Assembly: GCA_903869595.1 (NCBI GenBank)
Contig: CAIPZV010000056.1
Location: 1-32,619, forward strand
Source: an uncultured beta proteobacterium
GTDB lineage: Bacteria; Pseudomonadota; Gammaproteobacteria; Burkholderiales; Burkholderiaceae_C
DNA: 32,619 nucleotides
Direction: 5' to 3'
Position numbers and translations under genes: made by a program. Each line of letters opens with the position of its first letter. Positions within the stretch are counted from its first letter, which is position 1. Below the pieces are notes generated by a model that saw only the letters and a program-made list of their open reading frames with translations, was not told the origin of the DNA and did no database searches. Of this stretch, positions 24,908 to 31,403 are shown piece by piece.

Positions 24908-24957
24908 TAAACCTACTGGTTTACCCTAGGTTTACATGCGGGCTTATAGTCTGGGGA

Positions 24958-25947
24958 ATGAACGAATTTGCCCAAATGTTGCAACAAGGCAACAGCAGCG
25001 TATGGTGGTTTATCCCCAGCGCCATCGCCCTGGGGGCGCTGCATGGGCTGGAGCCCGGGCATTCCAAAACCATGATGGCCGCCTTCATCATCGCCGTGCG
25101 CGGCACGGTCGGGCAGGCGGTCTTGCTGGGCTTGGCGGCGACTTTGTCGCACACAGCGATTGTGTGGGTGATCGCCATGGGCGGCTTGTATTTCGGCGGC
25201 CAATGGGACGCTACCAACAGTGAACCCTATCTGCAACTGATCTCTGCCGCACTGATAGCCGCCACCGCCTTGTGGATGGCCTACCGCACCTGGCTGCAGG
25301 GGTTGCCGCATCCGCATGACCATGACCACGGACACCAGCATGGTACTAATGGTATTCACAGCGACCATGCGCACGGCCATAAAGAAGGCCACGATCATGC
25401 GCATCAGCTCGGCCACAGCCACAGCCACAGCCACGATCACGATCACGATCACGATCACGGACGCGGACGCGGACGCGGACACGGACACGGGGCGGCGCAC
25501 AGTCATGGGCATGGCGCGGCGCACGCGCATCGCACTCCCACTGCGGATGCAAAGCCAGGCATGGATGCCCATGCCCGGGCGCATGCGCGAGAAATTGAAC
25601 AGCGCTTCGCCTCCGGCCATGCCACCAATGGCCAGATATTGGTGTTCGGGCTGACCGGCGGATTGATTCCTTGCCCAGCCTCGATTACCGTGCTGCTCCT
25701 GTGCCTGCAACTCAAACAAGTTGCCTTGGGCGCCACGCTGGTGCTCAGCTTTAGTGTGGGCTTGGCGCTCACGATGGTGGCGTCGGGCGTGCTGGCTGCT
25801 TGGAGCGTGGGGCAAGCCTCCAAGCGCTGGTCTGGCTTTGGTCATTGGGCTGCCAGAGCGCCCTATATTTCCACCGTGTTAATGCTATTGCTCGCCTTTT
25901 GGATGGCTGGTGAAGGTTTGCAAGGATTGCAGGCAGTTGCGGCCTGA
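24958..25947 (+). CDS. NicO-family nickel/cobalt exporter with long His-rich loop
   Basis: The start is taken at ATG 24958 (M-N-E-F-A-Q), giving 329 residues; the upstream GTG at 24901 lies in the CIRCE element. The N-terminal half has 'GALHGLEPGHSKTMMAAFI', the NicO/RcnA metal motif H-x-x-E-P-G-H, and the C-terminal half has 'FGLTGGLIPCPASITVLLLCL'. About six to seven membrane helices are visible. Between the two halves lies a loop of about 95 residues, mostly His, Asp and Gly (dozens of His), changing to G-R-G-R-G-R and back to G-H-G-H, encoded by hexanucleotide repeats. The loop presumably buffers Ni2+ or Co2+ before export from the cytoplasm. No RcnR-like regulator is seen nearby. Confidence 0.9.
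   Translation: MNEFAQMLQQGNSSVWWFIPSAIALGALHGLEPGHSKTMMAAFIIAVRGTVGQAVLLGLAATLSHTAIVWVIAMGGLYFGGQWDATNSEPYLQLISAALIAATALWMAYRTWLQGLPHPHDHDHGHQHGTNGIHSDHAHGHKEGHDHAHQLGHSHSHSHDHDHDHDHGRGRGRGHGHGAAHSHGHGAAHAHRTPTADAKPGMDAHARAHAREIEQRFASGHATNGQILVFGLTGGLIPCPASITVLLLCLQLKQVALGATLVLSFSVGLALTMVASGVLAAWSVGQASKRWSGFGHWAARAPYISTVLMLLLAFWMAGEGLQGLQAVAA
25414..25488. repeat. In-frame hexanucleotide tandem repeats inside the exporter gene
   Basis: Successive units are CACAGC-type repeats, then four CACGAT units (25432-25455), three GGACGC units (25459-25476) and two GGACAC units (25477-25488). They encode H-S, H-D, G-R and G-H pairs. Unit length is six, so gain or loss keeps the frame but changes loop length and charge. 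Confidence 0.85.
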
Positions 25948-26115
25948 AGGCGCAAAGCGGGCAGGACGCTAGCACTTCACAAAGCACAGACAAGCCCCTT
26001 CGCGCTTTCCTCCTACTATGCAAGGGCTGTGCGCGGTTTAGCGTGCTGGTGTCCTTGGTGGGTTTGAGCCGCACAGCATGTTCCAATAGCAGGATGTTCT
26101 TATCAATCCGATGTA
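25948..26115. other. Intergenic segment with an imperfect inverted repeat
   Basis: No gene is seen. GCACAG...CCCCTT (25984-26000) and AAGGGCTGTGC (26022-26032) can form a bulged stem of about 11 bp. There is no T-run after it, so it is not a clear terminator. The promoter for the downstream MFS gene is presumably here but is not recognisable. Confidence 0.3.
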
Positions 26116-27348
26116 ATGAATCCTGACGCCCAATCGCTGTGGCGTCTTCCTCAATGGGCTTTTGCGGTGCTGCTGGCGGTGCTAGGCATGCTGGGGCCGT
26201 TTTCCATAGATACCTATCTACCGGCATTTGCCGATATTGCGGCCTCGCTGGGCGCCACGCCTTTGCAGATGCAGCAGACTTTGTCGGCTTATTTGTTGGG
26301 TTTTGCCCTGATGTCGCTGTTTCACGGCGCGATTTCTGACAGCTTTGGCCGCCGCCCGGTGGTGCTCTGGGGCTTGGCGGTGTTTACTTTGGCTTCACTC
26401 GGTTGCGCGTTGTCACAAAGCATTGGTCAGCTGATATTTTTCCGCGCGCTGCAAGGTTTTTCTACCGGCGCGGGCATTGTGGTGGCGCGCGCCGTAGTGC
26501 GCGATATGTACCCGCCCTCGCAAGCGCAAAAAGTGATGAGCCAGATCACGATTTACTTTGGTATCGCGCCGGCCATTGCGCCGCTGATCGGCGGGCAGTT
26601 GTTGCTGTGGGGTAGCTGGCATTTGGTGTTTTGGTTTCTTACCGCGATTGGCGTGGTGTTGTGGGTTGCCAATTACCGTCTCTTGCCCGAGACGCTGCAC
26701 ATCAGCCAGCGCCAGCCTTTTCAAGTCCGCAATTTGATGGCCGGTTATTGGCAACTGGGCTCGGACCCGCGCTTTATCTTGCTCGCCTTGGCCAGCGGCA
26801 TTCCGTTTAACGGCATGTTTTTGTATGTGCTCAGTGCGCCGGTGTTTTTGGGCGAGGTGTTGCATTTAGCGCCGCAGCATTTCTTTTGGTTTTTTCTGAT
26901 CACCATCGGCGGCATCATGGCTGGGGCCTGGGTCAGCGGGCGCGTGGCCGGGCGCATCACGCCCAAGCGCCAGATACGCAACGGCTTTGTCATCATGCTG
27001 TGCATCGGGGTGCTTAATTTGGTGGCTAATTTGCTGTTTACCGCCCATGTCAGCTGGGCCTTGTTTCCGCTGGGCATTTTTGCTTTTGGTTGGGCCATGA
27101 TGGTGCCGGTGGTTACGTTGCTGGTGCTAGACCTGTACCCCGCGCGGCGCGGCATGGCCTCGTCGCTACAAAGCTTTATCGGCTCACTGGCCAATGCCAT
27201 CGTCGCCGGCGCCATTTCGCCTCTGGTAATGCATTCGGCCGTCGCCCTAGCTGCGGCGTCGATTTGCATGATGGGTGTTGGCCTGCTGGCCTGGATGTAC
27301 ATGCGCAGGCGCTGGCCGGCGGTCGGCAACGAGATTCCCACGGCTTGA
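26116..27348 (+). CDS. Bcr/CflA family multidrug efflux MFS transporter
   Basis: The protein has 410 residues and 12 membrane helices. The start region 'MLGPFSIDTYLPAFADIAASLGATPLQMQQTLSAYLLGFA' and MFS motif A 'GAISDSFGRRPVVLWG' between helices 2 and 3 are typical of the Bcr/CflA subfamily of drug/proton antiporters. 'GAGIVVARAVVRDMYP' fits helix 4/motif B with its conserved Arg. Members export bicyclomycin, chloramphenicol, sulfonamides or cysteine, and the substrate here cannot be inferred. It lies upstream of imuA on the same strand, but a LexA box separates them, so they are probably separate units. Confidence 0.92.
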   Translation: MNPDAQSLWRLPQWAFAVLLAVLGMLGPFSIDTYLPAFADIAASLGATPLQMQQTLSAYLLGFALMSLFHGAISDSFGRRPVVLWGLAVFTLASLGCALSQSIGQLIFFRALQGFSTGAGIVVARAVVRDMYPPSQAQKVMSQITIYFGIAPAIAPLIGGQLLLWGSWHLVFWFLTAIGVVLWVANYRLLPETLHISQRQPFQVRNLMAGYWQLGSDPRFILLALASGIPFNGMFLYVLSAPVFLGEVLHLAPQHFFWFFLITIGGIMAGAWVSGRVAGRITPKRQIRNGFVIMLCIGVLNLVANLLFTAHVSWALFPLGIFAFGWAMMVPVVTLLVLDLYPARRGMASSLQSFIGSLANAIVAGAISPLVMHSAVALAAASICMMGVGLLAWMYMRRRWPAVGNEIPTA

Positions 27349-27383
27349 CGCGGGCGCCGGTCGGCGCCACAAGCTGCCATATA

Positions 27384-27399
27384 CTGTATTTATTTACAG
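27384..27399 (+). promoter_or_regulatory. LexA (SOS) box upstream of imuA
   Basis: CTGTATTTATTTACAG matches CTGT-N8-ACAG, and the palindrome extends to ATACTGT...ACAGTAT (27381-27402). It sits 12 bp before the imuA start codon, a position suited to blocking RNA polymerase. This predicts SOS induction of imuA-imuB. Confidence 0.93.
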
Positions 27400-27411
27400 T
27401 ATTTTTAGCCC

Positions 27412-28314
27412 ATGTCCGCCTTGCCTGCCTTAAGCCAGAGCCTGCCCGCGCGCGCTGCGCTTGGGCTGTTGCGCGCCGACGTCTGGCGGGCCGATGCGCT
27501 GGCTGCGCCGCGTGCGCAGACCCTGTCCAGCGGCGATGCGGCGCTGGACGCCCAATTGCCCGGTGGCGGTTGGCCGGTGGGTGCGCTGACCGAGTTGCTG
27601 CAAGCGCCGGGCGCGCACAACGAATGGCGCTTGCTGCTCCCCGCGCTGGCGCGCAGCGGTAGCGGCCCAGTGGTGCTGGTGGCGCCACCCCATCTGCCGT
27701 TCGCGCCGGCCTTGCAAGCCCAGGGTTTGCAGGCGCAGCGCCTGCTTTGGCTGGGCGCGGCGGACAGCCCGGACACCGCCGCTTTGTGGCTGAGCGAGCA
27801 AGCCCTGCGCTGCGCTGCGGTGGACGCGGTGCTGGCCTGGCTGCCGCAGGTGCGCCCCGAGCAATTGCGCCGTTTGCAGTGGGCCGCTGCCGAACACCAC
27901 AAACTGCTTTTCGTGCTGCGCCCCGAAGCCGCGCAAGCCCAGGCCTCGCCCGCTGTGCTGCGCTTGCTGCTGGACGTGGACTATGGCGCGGCGTTGTCGG
28001 TCCAGATCCTCAAACGCCGTGGCCCACCGTTGGCAGATTCTCTGCATCTGGCCGCGCGTCCGGCAGCGCTTTTGCGCGTGCTGGCCAGCGCCAGGCCTAG
28101 GCCTACGAAGGGGGCTGGCGCAAGCCCTGTTGTCGCTCCAGTGCATATCGCTAGCGAAGGCCTGCATCAACCCACATTCGTTGCAAGCGCAGCGAAGCAA
28201 TCCAGTTCGCTTGCCCAATCACGCAGCGATGGATCGCCGCGTCGCTGCGCTCCTCGCGATGACGGACGCATACAGAGCTTTCCTAGTTTGCAACCACGCA
28301 GGGCGGCGTCATGA
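27412..28314 (+). CDS. imuA: ImuA, SOS-induced translesion synthesis accessory protein
   Basis: The protein has 300 residues. It is a RecA-like protein of the SulA/ImuA type: 'LDAQLPGGGWPVGALTELL' (46-64) is the usual start of the RecA-like core, followed by 'VVLVAPPHLPFAPALQAQGL' and 'LLWLGAADSPDTAALWLSEQALRC'. ImuA works with ImuB and DnaE2 in an error-prone repair complex. The core ends near residue 225. Residues about 255-285 are encoded by a palindromic dispersed repeat (28176-28265) that has been absorbed into the reading frame, so the C-terminus is unlike that of relatives. It overlaps imuB by 4 bp (ATGA). A LexA box lies just upstream. Confidence 0.9.
   Translation: MSALPALSQSLPARAALGLLRADVWRADALAAPRAQTLSSGDAALDAQLPGGGWPVGALTELLQAPGAHNEWRLLLPALARSGSGPVVLVAPPHLPFAPALQAQGLQAQRLLWLGAADSPDTAALWLSEQALRCAAVDAVLAWLPQVRPEQLRRLQWAAAEHHKLLFVLRPEAAQAQASPAVLRLLLDVDYGAALSVQILKRRGPPLADSLHLAARPAALLRVLASARPRPTKGAGASPVVAPVHIASEGLHQPTFVASAAKQSSSLAQSRSDGSPRRCAPRDDGRIQSFPSLQPRRAAS
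28176..28265. repeat. Palindromic MITE/REP-like element inside the 3' end of imuA
   Basis: The left arm contains GCGCAGCGAAGCAATCCA (28186-28203). The right arm contains TGGATCGCCGCGTCGCTGCGC (within 28230-28250) and ends in CTCGCGATGACGG. Read in reverse the right arm aligns with the left, giving an imperfect inverted repeat of roughly 90 bp. The 'agcgaagcaatcca' and 'cgcgatgacg' words are those of a dispersed palindromic repeat known to me from many proteobacterial genomes, normally intergenic. Confidence 0.75.
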
Positions 28315-29849
28315 AGCCCTACTGGCTGGCCTTGTGCCCGCAAGACGCGCAGCGTGTTGCTGCCCATGATGCAAAGGAAGCGCTTTCAGGCGCCGCGGCC
28401 TGGGCCGACCCACTGGCGGCGCTGGCTTGGTGGGGTTTGCAATTTACGCCCTGGGTGGCGCAAGTGCAGCAGGCGCTGGTGCTGGAAATTTCGGCCAGCG
28501 AGCGTTTGTTTGGTGGGCGCATGGCTCTGCTACAAGCGCTGCTGCAGCCCGGTCAGGCGCCCCTGCCCATGCAGTACGCGCATGGCGATAGCGCTTTGCT
28601 TGCGCTGGCGCGCTTGGCTTGCGATGCTCTACAACAGGCGGACGATGGGACCCAGCCGCCAATCCCGCCCGATGCCTTGCCGCTACACACCTTGGCCGCA
28701 GCACAGGCGCATGTGCCCACGCTGGAGCGCTTGGGCTGCACCACCTGGGGCCAGTTGCGCGCCTTGCCGCGTGGTGGCGTGGCCCGGCGCTTTGGCGCGC
28801 CCTTGCTGGCGGCGTTGGACCAGGCCTATGGCACTGCGCCCGAGGTCTATGCCTGGCTGCGCTTGCCCGAGGTGTTTGACGCGCCGTTGGAGTTGGCCGC
28901 GCAGGTCGAATCCGCCGCCGCGATGTTGTTTGGCGCGCGTCGCTTGCTGGCGCAGTTGCAACTGTGGTTGCGCGCCCGCCAGCATGGGGTGTTGGCGTTA
29001 GAGTTGCGCTGGCAGCTTGATGCGCGCCGTGCCAATGCCCGCTACCGCGACGCTTGGCACCAGGGCGATGGCTATGGCCGCCTGCACTTGCGCACCGCCG
29101 AACCCACCCAAGACCCACGCCACCTGGAGCGGCTGCTGGCCGAACACCTAGCCCAAGTCACCTTGCCTGCGCCGGTCTTGTATTTGCGCCTGCGTACCCT
29201 GGAAACCTGCGCACTGCGCGGCCAAAGCCTGAGCCTTTTGCCCGATGAACTGCGCAGCGGCGACAGCCTGCACCATTTGCTCGAACGTGTGGCTGCGCGC
29301 CTGGGGCCTGAGAGCGTACGCGTCGTGCATTTGCAGGACGACCACCGCCCCGAGTGCATGCAAAGCTGGCAGGCGCTGGGCGCGCAGGCCAAGGGCACGG
29401 CACATGCACATGCACACAGCGCGCCACGCCGCGACGGGGTGGGCCATGTCTTGGTGCCAGGCAATTTATTAGCGCATCACGGCACCACGCAAACCGGTAC
29501 AGGCCTGACTAACAGCGGCGCTGCACCCGGCGGCACAGCCCCAAGCATCCACGCTGCGCCACAAGCCAGCGCGACAGCCGCGCAGGCGCTGTACCCCACC
29601 TGGCTGCTGCCCCAGGCGCGCATCCTGCCTTGCGACCCTGATGGTTCGCCCCAATGGAACGGCCCGCTGGCCTTGCTGGCCGGGCCGCAGCGTCTGGAGC
29701 TACAGGCCTGGGATACGGGCCCGCCAGTGCAGCGCGACTACTACATCGCCCACAGCCCCGGCCAGGGTTTGCTATGGGTTTATCGCGAGCGTCTAGGCGC
29801 CGCCCAGGGGCAGGGTGCCGCTTGGTATTTGCATGGCTTGTTTGCCTGA
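28311..29849 (+). CDS. imuB: ImuB, inactive Y-family polymerase-like mutagenesis protein
   Basis: The protein has 512 residues. The N-terminal region follows the Y-family (UmuC/DinB) layout, with 'ALVLEISASERLFGG' where the catalytic acidic residues would be, then an HhH-like thumb 'LHTLAAAQAHVPTLERLGCTTWGQLRALPRGGVARRFG', a little-finger region, a low-complexity linker (about 360-425, Ala/Gly/Thr/His-rich), and the C-terminal 'VQRDYYIAHSPGQGLLWVYRER...AWYLHGLFA' typical of ImuB. It lacks the metal-binding catalytic triad, as known for ImuB, which acts as a hub binding the beta clamp, ImuA and DnaE2. It overlaps imuA by 4 bp. dnaE2, usually next, is displaced by the opposite-strand chromate transporter gene. 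Confidence 0.92.
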   Translation: MKPYWLALCPQDAQRVAAHDAKEALSGAAAWADPLAALAWWGLQFTPWVAQVQQALVLEISASERLFGGRMALLQALLQPGQAPLPMQYAHGDSALLALARLACDALQQADDGTQPPIPPDALPLHTLAAAQAHVPTLERLGCTTWGQLRALPRGGVARRFGAPLLAALDQAYGTAPEVYAWLRLPEVFDAPLELAAQVESAAAMLFGARRLLAQLQLWLRARQHGVLALELRWQLDARRANARYRDAWHQGDGYGRLHLRTAEPTQDPRHLERLLAEHLAQVTLPAPVLYLRLRTLETCALRGQSLSLLPDELRSGDSLHHLLERVAARLGPESVRVVHLQDDHRPECMQSWQALGAQAKGTAHAHAHSAPRRDGVGHVLVPGNLLAHHGTTQTGTGLTNSGAAPGGTAPSIHAAPQASATAAQALYPTWLLPQARILPCDPDGSPQWNGPLALLAGPQRLELQAWDTGPPVQRDYYIAHSPGQGLLWVYRERLGAAQGQGAAWYLHGLFA

Positions 29850-29850
29850 A

Positions 29851-29940
29851 GGTTTTTTGGGCTGGGGCAATCCGACGATCAAAACGCTCAATGCGGTGCT
29901 CAAAGCCACGGGACTGAAATTTCAGTATCGGCCACTTGAT
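29851..29940 (+). pseudogene. Remnant of an HTH antitoxin-like (HigA/addiction-module type) C-terminus
   Basis: Directly after the imuB stop, a frame reads G-x-x-x-x-G-N-P-T-I-K-T-L-N-A-V-L-K-A-T-G-L-K followed by F-Q-Y-R-P-L. 'GNPT(L/I)xTLxxVLxAxGLxxxxxP' is the usual C-terminal helix of small XRE-type antitoxins of toxin-antitoxin modules. There is no HTH upstream, no start and no partner toxin, so it is a decayed fragment. It ends where the convergent chromate transporter gene ends. Recognition is by pattern only. Confidence 0.5.
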
Positions 29941-29950
29941 CCTTCCTTCG

Positions 29951-31306
29951 TTAAGCCAGCACCGACAAAGCCCAACCCGTCAGCGCACAAGCAGCGATTA
30001 CCTGCACCACGGGCCGCTTAAAGCGGATAAGCGCCAGCGCGGCGGCGGCTGCGATCACGGCCGATGCCACATCAAAACGCCCATCCATGCCTTGCGGCCA
30101 GAACACATGCTGGCCGAAGAAGAGCGCCAGGCTGACGATGACACCGACCACGGCGGCGGTAATCGCAGTGAGCGGCGCGCTTAAGCGCAAATCCTGGTGC
30201 GTCGATTCAATGAAAGGCCCGCCCGCCAAGATGAATACAAACGAGGGCAAAAAGGTAAACCAGGTCACCACCGTGGCGGCTAGCGCACCGGCTAAAAAAA
30301 GATGGTCTGGGCCCAGCAGCGCTTGGGTGTGTCCGCCCACATAGCCCACAAAAGCCACCACCATGATCAGTGGCCCCGGCGTGGTCTCGCCTAGGGCCAG
30401 GCCATCGATCATCTGCGCCGCCGTCACCCAGCCAAACTGCTCCACGCCGCCCTGGTACACATAGGGCAACACCGCATAGGCGCCGCCAAAAGTCAGCAGC
30501 GCCGCCTTGGTGAAAAACCAGGCCATTTGCGTGAGCGTGTGCTCCCAGCCCTGCGTCAGCATAAGCAGCGCCATGGGCACGAGCCACAGCACCAGCCCCA
30601 AGGCCAGCACCTTGACCAAACCGGCCAGCGTAAAACGCGCATGCGCGGGTGTGGGCGTATCGTCGTCAATCAAGGCTGGCGCGTGCGGCCCGGCCTTGGC
30701 TGGATGGCCGCCGCCTGCCTTAAACACCTGCGGCGCAAAGCGCCCGCCGATGGCGCCTATCAGCCCTGCACCCAGCACGATGGCCGGGAAAGGCGCTTGC
30801 AACACATACAGCGCAAACCAAGAAAGGGCCGCCAGCGCCCACAACAAACGGTGGCGCAGCGTGCGCGTGCCGATGCGCCATGCCGCTTGCAGCACGATGG
30901 CGGTTACCGCTGGTTTGATACCGGCAAACAGCCCCGCCACCAGCGCCGTGCCGCCAAACACCAGATAGACCCACGACAGGCCGATCAGGATAAACAGCGA
31001 AGGCAACACAAACAAAACCCCCGCCACGATGCCGCCCCAAGTGCGGTGCATCAGCCAGCCCAGGTAGGTAGCCAATTGCTGCGCCTCCGGGCCCGGCAGC
31101 ACCATGCAGTAATTAAGCGCATGCAAAAAGCGCGCATCCGAAATCCAGCGCCGCCGCTCCACCAACTCTTCGTGCAGCAGCGCAATCTGCCCGGCCGGGC
31201 CGCCAAAGCTGATAAAGCCGACCTTCAACCAAAACGGCCAGGCTTGGCGCAGGGTGATGGGGGCTGGGGCTGTGGTAGCGGAGTCCGGGGCGGCAGCTGT
31301 ATTCAT
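29951..31306 (-). CDS. chrA: Chromate transporter, ChrA (CHR family, two-domain)
   Basis: The protein has 451 residues. Two homologous halves are seen: the N-terminal half has 'FWLKVGFISFGGPAGQIALLHEELV' and 'LPGPEAQQLATYLGW', and the C-terminal half has 'ALLTFGGAYAVLPYVYQ' and 'MIDGLALGETTPGPLIMVVAFVGYVGG'. About ten to twelve membrane helices are expected. ChrA exports chromate from the cytoplasm with the proton gradient. A polar linker (about residues 200-220) joins the halves. It lies between imuB and dnaE2 on the opposite strand, with a 97-bp divergent region shared with dnaE2 that holds a LexA box 64 bp from the chrA start. No chrB-type regulator is seen. Confidence 0.94.
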   Translation of the reverse strand: MNTAAAPDSATTAPAPITLRQAWPFWLKVGFISFGGPAGQIALLHEELVERRRWISDARFLHALNYCMVLPGPEAQQLATYLGWLMHRTWGGIVAGVLFVLPSLFILIGLSWVYLVFGGTALVAGLFAGIKPAVTAIVLQAAWRIGTRTLRHRLLWALAALSWFALYVLQAPFPAIVLGAGLIGAIGGRFAPQVFKAGGGHPAKAGPHAPALIDDDTPTPAHARFTLAGLVKVLALGLVLWLVPMALLMLTQGWEHTLTQMAWFFTKAALLTFGGAYAVLPYVYQGGVEQFGWVTAAQMIDGLALGETTPGPLIMVVAFVGYVGGHTQALLGPDHLFLAGALAATVVTWFTFLPSFVFILAGGPFIESTHQDLRLSAPLTAITAAVVGVIVSLALFFGQHVFWPQGMDGRFDVASAVIAAAAALALIRFKRPVVQVIAACALTGWALSVLA

Positions 31307-31369
31307 GGAGCTTTCTGATATGCAAGGGCGATCCTAAGGTTGCTGCAGGGTTTAGGTTGCCTGTCTATA

Positions 31370-31385
31370 CTGTTTTTTTATACAG
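31370..31385 (+). promoter_or_regulatory. LexA (SOS) box upstream of dnaE2
   Basis: CTGTTTTTTTATACAG matches CTGT-N8-ACAG. It lies 18 bp before the proposed GTG start of dnaE2 and in the divergent gap with chrA. It gives dnaE2 its own SOS control although imuA-imuB, which normally share its operon, lie 1.5 kb away. Confidence 0.9.
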
Positions 31386-31403
31386 TTTTTAAAAAAAGCC
31401 CCC

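Noticed and set aside
25414..25488. Short tandem repeats considered as a CRISPR-like array
   Set aside because: Units are six bases, in frame and coding for His/Asp/Gly/Arg; there are no spacers and no cas genes.
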